In this document: piece by piece, positions 44,098-53,511 of the stretch
Layout of the letters: each line of letters opens with the position of its first letter
How positions within the stretch are numbered: position 1 is the first letter of the stretch
Source of the DNA: Stenotrophomonas maltophilia D457
GTDB lineage: Bacteria; Pseudomonadota; Gammaproteobacteria; Xanthomonadales; Xanthomonadaceae
Length of the DNA: 64,000 bases
Assembly (NCBI RefSeq): GCF_000284595.1
Contig: NC_017671.1
Coordinates: 3,567,001 to 3,631,000 of the forward strand
Direction of reading: 5' to 3'
Notes under the pieces: generated by a model
What the model was told of the DNA's origin: nothing
Seen by the model: the letters and a program-made list of their open reading frames with translations, nothing else
Databases searched by the model: none
Program-made: the position numbers and the translations under genes

Positions 44098-46146
44098 TCA
44101 GAACAAGGGGAACGTGGCACCGGGAGCAGGCTCCGGGCCCGCCGCAACGGCGGCCGGGGCAGCCGCATCATCGGCCACGGGCAGCCATTGTGGCCTAAAG
44201 AAGGCCTGCACATCGGCCAGGCTGCGGGTGCGCCGGAACGGCGGCAGCGACTCAAGAAAGACCCGGCCATAGCCACGGTTGAGCAGGCGCGGATCGCACA
44301 GGACCAGCACGCCCCGGTCGCTTTCGCTGCGGATCAGGCGGCCAACGCCCTGCTTCAGGGCGATCACCGCCTGCGGCAGCTGCTCGTCGCGGAACGGGTT
44401 GCCCCCCTGGCTGCGGATCGCCTCCAGCCGCGCCTCGTATACCGGGTCATCCGGTGCCGCGAACGGCAGCTTGTCGATCATCACCACGCTCAGCGCTTCG
44501 CCGACCACGTCCACGCCCTCGCGGAAACTGGCCGAGCCCAGCAGCACGCCATTGCCCGATTCGCGGAAACGCTGCAGCAGCGCCGCGCGTGGCGCCTCGC
44601 CCTGCACGAACAACGGCCACGGCCCGTCGCGCAGTGCCTCGGCGGCCTCGCGCAATGCACGGTGCGAGGCGAACAACAGGAACGCCCTGCCCTGCGAGGC
44701 CTGCAACACCGGCCGCAAGGTCTGGATCAGCGCGGTGCCAAACCCGCGCGCCGCCGGATCGGGCAGGCCTTCGGGCAGGTAGCACAACGCCTGCTCGGGC
44801 CAGTTGAACGGGCTCGGCTGGACCAGCGTGTGCGGATCGTCCAGGCCCAGGCGCGTGGCGATGTGGTCGAAGCCACCGCCCACGGTCAGCGTGGCCGAGG
44901 TGAAGATCCATGCCGCGCGGCTGCGCTCGCGATGCTCGCGCAGCGGGCCGGACACATCCATCGGCGTGCGCTGGCAGCGGAAACCACGCGGGGTGAGCTC
45001 ATACCAGAGCACATCGGCGGCACGGGGGGTCTCCGCCGGATCGGTATCGAAATCGAGGGTGGGCTCATCATCGCCCAGCCAGCGCTGCAGCCGCGACACC
45101 GCCTCGCGTGCCCGCGCATGACAGGCATCCAGACCCGCCGCCGCCTCGCGCAGCGGTTGCAGTGCCTGCTCCAGCGTCACCAGGCCGGCCATCACCGTAT
45201 CGAATCCATCGCGCACCTGTGGCATCGCCAGCGCACGCCACTGCGTACCCCGTGGCGGCAGCCCCTCCATCGCCGAGCGCAGCGCCAGCAACGCCTGCTG
45301 CAACTGGTCGACCGGTTCCTGCAGGGCCGACTGCGCGCCGCCTACGCCGCGCGCCTCGGCCAGGCAGTCGCGGCCGAGTTCCTGCCACGGGCGCATGCCG
45401 AAGCCTTCGCCGAAAAACTGCGCGGCCAACTCGGGCAGCTGATGCGCCTCGTCGATGACAAAGGCCTGCGCCCCCGGCAGCAACTCACCGAAGCCGTCCT
45501 GTTTCAGTGCCAGGTCGGCCAGCAGCAGGTGGTGGTTGACCACCACCACGTCGGCAGCCTGCGCACGTTGGCGCGCGCGCACCACGAAGCAGTCGTCCCA
45601 GAACGGGCAATCGGTACCCAGGCAGTTGTCGACCGTGGAAGTGACCATCGGCAGAAGCGGCGAGTCATCGGCCAAGCCTTCCAGTTCGGCGATGTCACCG
45701 AACTCCGAACGGCCGGACCAGGCCAGGATGCGCTGGAACTGCGCAGCCTGCTCCGGGCTGGAAAAACGCGGTTCGCCCCGCGCCTGCTGCAGGCGGTAGC
45801 GGCACAGGTAATTCGCGCGCCCCTTCAGCAGCGCGCTGCGCAGGCCAACGCCCAGTGCCTGGCGCACGCGCGGCAGATCGCGGTGGTAGAGCTGGTCCTG
45901 CAACGCGCGGGTACCGGTGGAGATGATGGTGCGCAGCCCGGACAGCAGCACCGGCACCAGATAGGCGAAGGTCTTGCCGGTGCCTGTACCGGCCTCGGCC
46001 AGCAGCAGGTCGCGCTGCTGCAGCGCTTCGGCGATGGCGTCGGTCAGGTGCAGCTGTGCCGGACGCGGGACAAAGGCATCCAGATGCGAGGCGAGCGCGC
46101 CGCCTTCGCTGAGGGCTTCGCGGCTGGCATGGACAAGGTCGGACAT
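44098..46146 (-). CDS. yoaA: DinG-family ATP-dependent DNA helicase (YoaA-like)
   Basis: This XPD-like Fe-S helicase acts in DNA repair and replication-fork tolerance. The 682-residue protein has Walker A EAGTGTGKTFAYL (near residue 54), four Cys of the iron-sulfur domain (LCRYRL, then NCLGTDCPFWDDC), DEAH in FVIDEAHQLPE (near 230) and C-terminal motifs SASFREGVDVVGE and GVGRLIRSESDRG. E. coli YoaA is 636 residues and pairs with HolC. ATG 46146 (MSDLVHASREAL) is chosen. It lies 9 bp before tsaB. Confidence 0.9.
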   Translation of the reverse strand: MSDLVHASREALSEGGALASHLDAFVPRPAQLHLTDAIAEALQQRDLLLAEAGTGTGKTFAYLVPVLLSGLRTIISTGTRALQDQLYHRDLPRVRQALGVGLRSALLKGRANYLCRYRLQQARGEPRFSSPEQAAQFQRILAWSGRSEFGDIAELEGLADDSPLLPMVTSTVDNCLGTDCPFWDDCFVVRARQRAQAADVVVVNHHLLLADLALKQDGFGELLPGAQAFVIDEAHQLPELAAQFFGEGFGMRPWQELGRDCLAEARGVGGAQSALQEPVDQLQQALLALRSAMEGLPPRGTQWRALAMPQVRDGFDTVMAGLVTLEQALQPLREAAAGLDACHARAREAVSRLQRWLGDDEPTLDFDTDPAETPRAADVLWYELTPRGFRCQRTPMDVSGPLREHRERSRAAWIFTSATLTVGGGFDHIATRLGLDDPHTLVQPSPFNWPEQALCYLPEGLPDPAARGFGTALIQTLRPVLQASQGRAFLLFASHRALREAAEALRDGPWPLFVQGEAPRAALLQRFRESGNGVLLGSASFREGVDVVGEALSVVMIDKLPFAAPDDPVYEARLEAIRSQGGNPFRDEQLPQAVIALKQGVGRLIRSESDRGVLVLCDPRLLNRGYGRVFLESLPPFRRTRSLADVQAFFRPQWLPVADDAAAPAAVAAGPEPAPGATFPLF

Positions 46147-46256
46147 CAGAGGGAGAGGATACCCGGCCGGGCGCTGCCCGGCACCCGTTTCAAGCCAGGG
46201 CAACAGCAACGGCAACAGCAACAGCGTGGTTCATGGCTCTGGGTTGCTGCGTGTTT

Positions 46257-46360
46257 GGCGGGGCGGGAGGGGCAGGCAGGACACGCCGTAAACCCGTCCA
46301 TGGGGGCTCGATGGCGCCATCCATGGCGCCAACGGTCCTGCCTGCCCCTCCCGCCCCGCC
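46257..46360. repeat. Long intergenic palindrome, copy F
   Basis: Arms 46257-46282 and 46335-46360 are perfectly complementary over 26 bp, yet the arm sequence differs from copy D in 8 or so positions. Core: GCCGTAAACCCGTCC and GGCGCCATCCATGGCGCC. Confidence 0.9.
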
Positions 46361-46454
46361 TTCGACAGTTTCCCAGTGACGGATGCACGCGCGGCGTCGC
46401 GTCGAGCTTGCTCGACTGCCCTTTCAGAAGCGGTGGGTGGAACGGAAACAAGAA

Positions 46455-46495
46455 GGGGTCGTATCCGTTTTCCTGCGGAAAACGGATACGACCCC
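46455..46495. repeat. GGGGTC palindrome, copy 2
   Basis: A perfect 19-bp stem (GGGGTCGTATCCGTTTTCC) with a TGC loop. Compared with the copy at 61347, TC-GTATCC replaces TC-AGATCC and the opposite arm changes to match. Confidence 0.85.
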
Positions 46496-46580
46496 ACAAC
46501 GAGTGCGCGCAGCGCGCGACCCGCTTTTGATTTTCTTTTTCTTTTCCGTGGCTGGACGCACACGGAAACTGTCAGAGGTT

Positions 46581-46676
46581 GGGCGGGGTGGGTTCGCGGG
46601 GGTGTCCGCGGCATGGATGCCGCGGCCAAGCCCCCAGGGACGGGTTCACGGCGTCCCCCGCGAACCCACTCCGCCC
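46581..46676. repeat. Long intergenic palindrome, copy G
   Basis: Arms 46581-46602 and 46655-46676 are complementary at 21 of 22 positions. Core CCGCGGCATGGATGCCGCGG with GGGTTCACGGCGTC. It is nearly the same as copy E without the insert. Confidence 0.9.
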
Positions 46677-46721
46677 GGCCAAGCGCGGCTTTTGCTTCTG
46701 GCTTCAGCGACCAACCCACAG

Positions 46722-46743
46722 CCACGAGGGGCTGTGCCGTTGG
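46722..46743 (-). repeat. Conserved 3' box downstream of the lipoprotein gene
   Basis: ACGAGGGGCTGTGCCGTT on the plus strand, ending 8 bp before the lipoprotein stop. In the minus-strand transcript it directly follows the stop codon. Confidence 0.7.
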
Positions 46744-46751
46744 CTGAAAAC

Positions 46752-47279
46752 TCAGTACCGCTTGATCCCCGGCACCGTGCAGCCCTCAATCTGCGCATGC
46801 GCCGACACCGCATTCTCCTTCTCGCCCCGCGCCAGGCGCGACTGCTCGATCGTCGCCCAATGCCGGCGGCACAGCGGCCCGGTCTTCGAGCCCAGATCCA
46901 CCGCCTTGCGCGCGAACGTCTCCGCCTGCGCCCACTGGCCCTGCAGCAGCGCCAGTTCGGCACGTTCCTGCAGCACTGCCGGGTCACCCGCCACGATCTC
47001 CAGCGCGTGGTCCAGGCTGCTGGCCGCGCCGGCCAGGTCGTTCGCCTGGCGTTGTGCCAGTGCGGTTACCCGCAGATCTTCCACCTGCGAATCACGCAGC
47101 GGCTGTACCGACAATTCCTTGTCGTCCGGACCCGCTGCAGCATCCACCGCAGCCAGGCGCTGCGCCGGCGTGGTGGTATCGACCGGCTTGACCACCGGTG
47201 GTGCGCTGCTCACGCAGGCGGCCAGGGCCAGGCTGAGGCCGGTCAGGGCCAGGGGCTGCAGCAGGGATCGCATGTTCAT
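46752..47279 (-). CDS. Putative lipoprotein linked to mrcB
   Basis: The 175-residue product begins MNMRSLLQPLALTGLSLALA and has the lipobox LALAAC, so it is probably lipidated at Cys after signal removal. The mature part is helical with TPR-like segments (GAASSLDHALEIVAGDPAVL and QGQWAQAETFARKAVDLG), and ends with a Cys pair (LCRRHW, GCTVPG) that could form a disulfide. Start codons at 47288, 47285, 47279 and 47273 are all possible; the first would overlap the mrcB stop. By position it could regulate PBP1b, as the outer-membrane lipoprotein LpoB does in E. coli, but it is not clearly homologous. Confidence 0.75.
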   Translation of the reverse strand: MNMRSLLQPLALTGLSLALAACVSSAPPVVKPVDTTTPAQRLAAVDAAAGPDDKELSVQPLRDSQVEDLRVTALAQRQANDLAGAASSLDHALEIVAGDPAVLQERAELALLQGQWAQAETFARKAVDLGSKTGPLCRRHWATIEQSRLARGEKENAVSAHAQIEGCTVPGIKRY

Positions 47280-47284
47280 CGGCA

Positions 47285-49723
47285 TCATCGGCTCGGGGGA
47301 GGAGTGGCGGCGGCAGGTGCCGCGGCAGGTTCGGCAGGCGCTTCCGGCTTGCGGTCCAGGCCGAACCAGCTGCGCCAGCCACCGCCCTCGCCTTCGGCCT
47401 CGCCCTGCCCCTCCGGCGACGCGGCCGGCGCGCACGGCGCATAAGCAGGCGCATAGCCCACCACGAACGGGAAACGACGCGCGCCGGGGCAGCCTTCATC
47501 GGTGCTGTTGAGGCCGGTGGGGGCCACCGACTGCCAGTCCAGGCCCTTGTTGCTGACCCGCAGCGGCGCGCTCGGCAGGCGCTGGAAGATGCCCGACCAG
47601 ACCCGCATCGCGCCGGTGGCGCCATACAGGCCGGCCTGCGCGTTCTGGTCGTTGCCGATCCAGATCACTGCCAGGTGATCACCGGTGTAGCCGGCATACC
47701 AGCTGTCACGGCCATCGTTGGTGGTGCCGGTCTTGCCGGCGGGCTGCAGGCGGCCGAGGCCATCGGCATTGAGCCGCTGCGCGGTACCGCTGGCGACCAC
47801 CTGCTGCAGGCCGACACTGATCAGGTTGGCGGCAATCGAGTCGCCTTCCTGCGCCGGTGCCGGGGTCTTGTCGTATCGCTTGAGCAGCTTGCCCTGCGGA
47901 TCGAGCACGCCACGCACCGCGTGCAGCGGCTGGATCTCGCCGCCGGACGCCAGGAACTGGTACAGCTGCGCCATCGCGTACGGGCTCTGGTCGGTCGAGC
48001 CGAGGATCACCGCCGGGTTGGCGTCAGCCTTGATGCCGGCCAGGACATGGATCAGCTGGGTCACGCGCTCCGGGCCAACCTGCATGCCCACGCGCACCGT
48101 GGCCTGGTTGTAGGAATGCGCCAGTGCGTCGATCAGGCGCACCGTGCCGTGGCTGCGGTTGTCCGCGTTGCCGGGACTCCAGTTGCGGCCGCGGCCGAGC
48201 TGCACCGTCACCGGCGAATCATCCACCCAGCTGGCCAGCGAGTAACGGTCCGGCTGCGCCAGGGCCAGCAGGTAGACGAACGGCTTGAGCAGCGAACCGA
48301 CCGGACGCTGCGCCTCGATCGCGCGGTTGAAGCCGACCTCGGACACCTCGCGGCTGCCGATCACCGCCAGCACGTCGCCGTTGTGCACGTCGGTCAGCAC
48401 CATGCCGGCCTGCAGCTCGGGGCGGCGCTTGCTTTCCAGCGACTTGATGGTGCGGGTCACCGCGCCTTCGGCATAGGCCTGCGCGGACGGCGACATGCCG
48501 GTCATCACGCTCAGGCCCGCGCCCTGCAGCGCCGATTCCGGATAGTCATGGCCGAGCTGGCGGCGGACCAGGTCAACGTAGGCCGGGAAGCGGTTGGCTG
48601 CCACCAGGCCGGGCGTCTTGGGCACGCCCAGCGGTGCCTTCAGCGCGCGCTGGTACTCGGCATCGTCGATCAGCGTGGCCTCGTGCAGCTTGCCCAGCAC
48701 GAAGTTGCGGCGATCCAGCGCGCGCTCCGGGTTGCGCCGCGGGTCGTAGAAGGACGGCCCCTTGACCAGGCCGATCAGCAGTGCGATCTGCTCGGTCTCC
48801 AGCGACTGCAGGTCACGGCCGAACCAGAACTCGGCGCCGGAGGACATGCCATGGATCGCCTGGCTGCCGCGCTGGCCCAGGTACACCTGGTTGAGATAGG
48901 CCTCGAAGATGGTGCGCTTGTCATAACGCGCTTCCATGATCAGTGCGTACAGCACCTCATTGAACTTGCGGGTGACCGTCTGCTCCTTGCCGATGCCGAG
49001 CAGGCCGCTGCGGGCCAGCTGCTGGGTCAGCGTCGAAGCGCCCTGGCGGCTCTGGCCACCGGAACGGATCGTCACCCACACCGCGCGCGCGATGCCGGAC
49101 AGGTCGATGCCGTGGTGGCGGTTGAAGTCCTTGTCCTCCACCGCCTGCAGGCCAGTCACCAGCAGGTCCGGCGCCTCGTCCATGCGGATCAGGCGGCGCT
49201 CTTCCTGCTTCTGGCCGTACAGGGTGGCGATGCGCGCCGGATCCAGCCGCGCGGCCTTCAGCGCCTTGCGGTTGTCGGCGTCGCGCAGCGAGGCCACGCC
49301 GCCATCGGCCAGCGACAGCTCCACCCGGCGCGGGGCCACCCGGCCGTCAACGTCGTTGAAGCCGCGGCTGGAGATGACGAAGCGCCCGCCGTTCACCGCA
49401 TAGGTGGCCGGCTCCTTGCCCTGCCCGTCATCGCGGTAGGCAGAGGCGGCCAGCTCGGTCTTCAGCGTAGACGCATCCATCGCCTTGCCGGGGGTGAGCA
49501 CCAGCGGGCGCGCGTACACGCGCGTCGGGATCTGCCAGCGCAGTTCACCGAAACGCTGGGTCACCTGTTGGTTCAGGTACAGCGTATAGGGAATGAGGAA
49601 ACCCAATCCCAACGCGACCGCAGCCATGCTCCAGGTGATCAGCCGGCGCCGCCACAGCGGACCGTTGTCCTGCTGGTCGTCGTCGGAATCGTCGATGTCG
49701 TCGGAATCGTAGCGTCGGGGCAC
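47285..49723 (-). CDS. mrcB: Bifunctional penicillin-binding protein 1B
   Basis: PBP1b both polymerises and cross-links peptidoglycan. The 812-residue protein has a short cytoplasmic tail, a membrane helix (about 30-50), a UB2H-like domain (60-150), the GT51 domain (EDKDFNRHHGID near 196; QGASTLTQQLARSGLL), and a transpeptidase domain with SxxK in GSLLKPFVYL (near 478), SxN in HSYNQATVRVG (near 535) and KTG in GKTGTTNDGRDS (near 662). It ends with a Pro/Ala-rich tail. It starts with GTG at 49723, and is coupled to the lipoprotein gene downstream. Confidence 0.94.
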   Translation of the reverse strand: MPRRYDSDDIDDSDDDQQDNGPLWRRRLITWSMAAVALGLGFLIPYTLYLNQQVTQRFGELRWQIPTRVYARPLVLTPGKAMDASTLKTELAASAYRDDGQGKEPATYAVNGGRFVISSRGFNDVDGRVAPRRVELSLADGGVASLRDADNRKALKAARLDPARIATLYGQKQEERRLIRMDEAPDLLVTGLQAVEDKDFNRHHGIDLSGIARAVWVTIRSGGQSRQGASTLTQQLARSGLLGIGKEQTVTRKFNEVLYALIMEARYDKRTIFEAYLNQVYLGQRGSQAIHGMSSGAEFWFGRDLQSLETEQIALLIGLVKGPSFYDPRRNPERALDRRNFVLGKLHEATLIDDAEYQRALKAPLGVPKTPGLVAANRFPAYVDLVRRQLGHDYPESALQGAGLSVMTGMSPSAQAYAEGAVTRTIKSLESKRRPELQAGMVLTDVHNGDVLAVIGSREVSEVGFNRAIEAQRPVGSLLKPFVYLLALAQPDRYSLASWVDDSPVTVQLGRGRNWSPGNADNRSHGTVRLIDALAHSYNQATVRVGMQVGPERVTQLIHVLAGIKADANPAVILGSTDQSPYAMAQLYQFLASGGEIQPLHAVRGVLDPQGKLLKRYDKTPAPAQEGDSIAANLISVGLQQVVASGTAQRLNADGLGRLQPAGKTGTTNDGRDSWYAGYTGDHLAVIWIGNDQNAQAGLYGATGAMRVWSGIFQRLPSAPLRVSNKGLDWQSVAPTGLNSTDEGCPGARRFPFVVGYAPAYAPCAPAASPEGQGEAEGEGGGWRSWFGLDRKPEAPAEPAAAPAAATPPPSR

Positions 49724-49819
49724 GGGAATGCGAGAATGTAGGGTCTGGCGAGTCTACCCCAGCCGCTGCGGCTGGCGAATTCTCCCGGGTTCCCCTGCTT
49801 AAGCTGGAGTTGCAACCGG

Positions 49820-51919
49820 ATGGCGATGTCCCTGGCCGAGATCCGATACCTGATCAACCGCCTGTCGGGCCTGGCCCGCCGGAGCCTGGCAAGCCTGCGC
49901 ACCCGTGGCTGGCGTGCCACCTGGCAACGCATCCGCGTGCATGCCCAGCGCGCCGTCCCCGCCCCGCGCACGCCACTGTTCCTGCCGCCAGCGCAGGATT
50001 TCGCCCCCTTCACGGTGCCGTTCAGCGAGTCGCCGGAGGTGAGCATCGTCATCCCGGTCTACAACCACGTCGCCCACACCGTGGCCTGCCTGCGCGCCCT
50101 GGCGGCGCACCCGCCGGCCGCCGCGTGCGAGATCCTGGTAGTGGATGACGGCAGCAGCGATGCCACCGTGCAGTGGATGCCGCAGGTGGCCGGGCTGCGC
50201 TATGAAGTGCGCGCGCACAACGGCGGCTTCATTGAAGCCTGCAATGACGGTGTATCGCGCGCACGCGGCCGCTACGTGGTACTGCTGAACAACGATACGG
50301 TGCCGCAGCCGGGCTGGCTCGACGCCCTGCTGGACACCTTCGGCAGCGTGCCCGACGCCGGCCTGGTCGGCAGCCAGCTGCTGTACCCGGATGGCCGCCT
50401 GCAGGAGTCGGGCGGGGTGATCTTCGCCGATGGCAGTGGCTGGAGCTACGGCCGCTTCGAGGCCGCCGATGATCCGCGCTTTGCCAGCCTGCGCGACGTC
50501 GACTACTGCTCGGGCGCGGCGCTGATGCTGCCACGCGCCCTCTGGCAGCAGCTGGACGGCTTCGACACCCGCTACAAGCCGGCCTACTACGAGGACACCG
50601 ACCTGGCCTTCCGCGTGCGTGCACACGGCCTGCGCGTGCTGGTGCAGCCGGCCAGCCGGGTGATCCACGACGAAGGCACCAGCAACGGTACCGACACCGG
50701 CAGCGGGGTGAAGGCCTACCAGGTACGCAACCAGGCCATCTTCGCCGCCCGCTGGGCCACCGAACTGGGCCGTCATCCGGCGGTCGGCGAAGTGCCGTCT
50801 CCGGCGCTGCTGCTGCGCGGCCGGCGCCAGGTGCTGATCCTGGACGAGGAAGTACCGCAGCCGGATCGCGATTCCGGGTCACTGCGCCAGGTCAATCTGA
50901 TCCGCCTGCTGCTGCAGGGCGGCGCCCACGTTGTGTTCGTACCGACCCGGCGCGAGCACGCCGGTGCGGCCACCGAAGCGCTGCAACGGATGGGCGTGGA
51001 AGTCTGGTACGCGCCCTTCCTGGACGGCGTAGCCGGCTGGCTGCGCAGCCACGGATCGCGTTTCGACGTGGCAATGCTGGTGCGTCACCACGTCGCCCAC
51101 GAATGCCTGCCGCTGCTCAAGCGCTATGCACCGCAGGCACGGACCGTGTTCGACACCGTTGACCTGCACTACCTGCGCGAACGCCGCGGTGCCGAAGTCG
51201 CCGGCGACGCAACCCTGCTGCGTGCAGCGGAACGTACCCGCAGCAGCGAACTGGCCGTGATGGAGCAGTGCGACATCACCGTGCTGGTCAGTGCGGCCGA
51301 ACGGGAGCAGCTGCAGTCCGATGCGCCGCAGGTGCGGGTGGAGCTGATCTCCAACCTGCATGAGGTCGCCGGTGCCGGCGCCGTATTCGAGCAGCGGCGC
51401 GACCTGGTGTTTGTCGGTGGCTTCCGTCATCCGCCGAACCTTGACGGCATGGAATGGTTCATCGGCGAGGTCTTTGCCCGCATCCGCGCCCGGTTGCCGG
51501 AAGTGCGCCTGCACTGCATCGGCGCCGCGGCGCCGGAGTCGCTGCTGGCACTGGCCGCACGCCAGCCCGGTGTGCAGATGCACGGGTTCGTCGAAGACAT
51601 CACGCCCTACATGGACGGCGCGCGCATCGCCATTGCGCCGCTGCGGTTCGGCGCCGGCGTGAAGGGCAAGATCAACCTGAGCATGGCCCACGGCCAGCCG
51701 GTGGTCGGTACCACCTGCGCCGTGGAAGGCATGCACCTGCATCCCGGCCAGGACGTGCTGGTGGCCGATGACGCTGTCGGTTTCGCCGATGCGGTGATCC
51801 GCCTGTACCAGGATCCACAGCTGTGGCAGCAGTTGTCCGATGCCGGCCTGGCCAACGTCGCCCAGCATTTCTCACTTGATGCCGCCCGCGCGACCGTGCA
51901 GCGGGTGTTCTTCGCCTAG
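49820..51919 (+). CDS. Two-domain glycosyltransferase (GT2 plus GT4-like)
   Basis: The 699-residue protein joins an N-terminal GT-A domain (about residues 70-310; SIVIPVYNHVAHTVACLRAL, VDDGSSDAT, DxD-like LLNNDTVPQPGW) with a GT-B C-terminal domain (about 340-690; FVGGFRHPPNLDGMEWF, and EGMHLHPGQDVLVAD near the end). Such fusions build O-antigen, capsule or glycan chains, but the sugars are unknown. GGAG lies 10 nt before ATG 49820. It is divergent from mrcB and convergent with the next gene, with which it shares its stop codon bases. Confidence 0.88.
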   Translation: MAMSLAEIRYLINRLSGLARRSLASLRTRGWRATWQRIRVHAQRAVPAPRTPLFLPPAQDFAPFTVPFSESPEVSIVIPVYNHVAHTVACLRALAAHPPAAACEILVVDDGSSDATVQWMPQVAGLRYEVRAHNGGFIEACNDGVSRARGRYVVLLNNDTVPQPGWLDALLDTFGSVPDAGLVGSQLLYPDGRLQESGGVIFADGSGWSYGRFEAADDPRFASLRDVDYCSGAALMLPRALWQQLDGFDTRYKPAYYEDTDLAFRVRAHGLRVLVQPASRVIHDEGTSNGTDTGSGVKAYQVRNQAIFAARWATELGRHPAVGEVPSPALLLRGRRQVLILDEEVPQPDRDSGSLRQVNLIRLLLQGGAHVVFVPTRREHAGAATEALQRMGVEVWYAPFLDGVAGWLRSHGSRFDVAMLVRHHVAHECLPLLKRYAPQARTVFDTVDLHYLRERRGAEVAGDATLLRAAERTRSSELAVMEQCDITVLVSAAEREQLQSDAPQVRVELISNLHEVAGAGAVFEQRRDLVFVGGFRHPPNLDGMEWFIGEVFARIRARLPEVRLHCIGAAAPESLLALAARQPGVQMHGFVEDITPYMDGARIAIAPLRFGAGVKGKINLSMAHGQPVVGTTCAVEGMHLHPGQDVLVADDAVGFADAVIRLYQDPQLWQQLSDAGLANVAQHFSLDAARATVQRVFFA

Positions 51920-53481
51920 TCCGCCCGTCCACCGGCGCGACGCAGGCGGTCTTCGAACGCCGGCAGTTCGGCCAGGTCCGGTTGCAGCAACCGCGCCTGT
52001 TCGGCAGCGTGCGCGGCAAAGGCCAGGTCGCCATTGCCGAGCCGTTCGCTGCCGATCGCCAGCCAGCGCTGGGCCAACCGCAGCCGCGCCGAGGGCAGGC
52101 CCGCTGCGGTCGGTGACAGCGTCTGCCAGGCCTGCAGGCAGGCACCCGCCGCCTGTACCCGGTTCTGCCGCAGATTGTCGTCGAAGCAGCGGCGACTGGC
52201 GGGCAGCAGGCGTGCTGCGGCAGCCTTGACCCGCGTGTCGCGGGGGGCCAGTGACTGGGCTTCGCGCAGTGCGTCGAACGCGCTGTGCCCCGGTGGGCTG
52301 ATCCACTGCCCTGCACGTTCGGCACGCTCGATCTTGCGCAGGTGGTCGCGCAGCTGGCGTTCGCGCTGCGCCGTACTGATCGCGGGCTGCTGCAGGGCCT
52401 GTTGCGCCTGGCGCGCACGCTGCAGGCGCTGTGCCAGTTGCTGCAGGATTGCCTGCGAAGCGCCCAGCTCCGCCGCCAGGGCTGCATCGCGTTGCGCCGC
52501 ATCGAACTGGAAGTCGTCGGCGGATGTCTGGCTGCGCACGACCACCGCCTGCAGCGCCTGCTCACGCCCCCGCTGGGCATTGGGATCATCGGCCGCCACC
52601 GCAAGCACTGCCAGGAAACCCTGGGCCGCGGCGTCCAGCTGCTGTCGTTGCAGTGCCCGCTGCGCCTGCCGCAGGCGCTGGTCCACCGCGCGCGCCAGGG
52701 CTTCCTCGCTGGCCGGCAGATCGGCATGACCGGCATCGAACTGGCGGGCACGACGCAGGATCGCGGCCGCCTCGGCCAGCTCTCCGCGCCCTGCCAGCGT
52801 GCGCGCCTGCAGCAGCAGGTCGCTCAGCGCATCTTCGCGACCTTCCAGCGCCGGCAGGTTGTCCGGCTGCAGGGCAAGGATGCGCTGGAACAAGGGCAAC
52901 GCACTGCTGTCGCCATCATCCAGGCGTCCGGCCGCGAACGCGTTGCGCGCCTGGGCCAACAACGCACCAATACCGGCTCCGGCACTGCGTCGCGCCTGCA
53001 GCTGGCGGGCGACCGCATCGGCTTCGCCCTGCGGCACCTGCAGCTCACGGGCCAGTGCCAGTGCCTGCGCGCTGCCGTCCAGGTCACCGGCGTGCAGGCG
53101 ATCGCGCGCCTGTTGCAGCGCTGCCGCGCCGGTATTGGCCAGGCCCTGGCGCGCCTGCGGGCGATCACCGTCCAGCGCCAGCACCGCCTGGTAGCGCTCG
53201 CGCGCACCACTGCCATCGGGATCGCTCAAACGACCGGCGGCCAGCGCACGATCCCCCTCGGCCAGCAGCTGTTCGATCTGCGGCTCATCCCAGAACCAGT
53301 CGGCCAGCGGCTTGCGCAGCAGGACCAGCAGCACGAACACGGCCAGCGCCGCAAGCAGCGCCCAGCGCCAGACCCGGCGCGCATGGCGTGCCTGCAGCCA
53401 CCACCAGCGACCCTCGCGACGGACGCGGTCCAGCGCAGGATGTTCAGCGCCATGCGGGCGATGCGGGGGCTCGCGTTCCAT
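51916..53481 (-). CDS. Membrane-anchored helical repeat protein of unknown function
   Basis: I do not recognise the family. The 521-residue protein has a cytoplasmic basic N-terminus (about 1-38), one membrane helix (about 39-57, RWALLAALAVFVLLVLLRKP), and a long periplasmic region built of helical repeats rich in Ala, Gln, Leu and Arg. TPR-like signatures such as RYQAVLALDGDRPQARQGLA and FQRILALQPDNLPALEGRED occur at about 95-115 and 195-215, and a coiled-coil-like segment at 340-400. A scaffolding or cell-envelope role is likely. It lies downstream of relA (31 bp) on the same strand and may be co-transcribed. Its stop overlaps that of the glycosyltransferase. Confidence 0.75.
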   Translation of the reverse strand: MEREPPHRPHGAEHPALDRVRREGRWWWLQARHARRVWRWALLAALAVFVLLVLLRKPLADWFWDEPQIEQLLAEGDRALAAGRLSDPDGSGARERYQAVLALDGDRPQARQGLANTGAAALQQARDRLHAGDLDGSAQALALARELQVPQGEADAVARQLQARRSAGAGIGALLAQARNAFAAGRLDDGDSSALPLFQRILALQPDNLPALEGREDALSDLLLQARTLAGRGELAEAAAILRRARQFDAGHADLPASEEALARAVDQRLRQAQRALQRQQLDAAAQGFLAVLAVAADDPNAQRGREQALQAVVVRSQTSADDFQFDAAQRDAALAAELGASQAILQQLAQRLQRARQAQQALQQPAISTAQRERQLRDHLRKIERAERAGQWISPPGHSAFDALREAQSLAPRDTRVKAAAARLLPASRRCFDDNLRQNRVQAAGACLQAWQTLSPTAAGLPSARLRLAQRWLAIGSERLGNGDLAFAAHAAEQARLLQPDLAELPAFEDRLRRAGGRAD

Positions 53482-53511
53482 GCGTGCAGGGTAGCCGGGG
53501 CAGCGTGAAGC

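Larger units (their letters stand above)
46147..46751. other. 605-bp gap with no gene, dense repeats
   Basis: Between the lipoprotein and yoaA genes, both on the minus strand. It contains a GGCAACAGCAAC simple repeat (about 46199-46226), palindrome F, a perfect GGGGTC palindrome (46455-46495), a T-rich tract, GGAAACTGTCAG, palindrome G and the 3' box. Confidence 0.7.
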
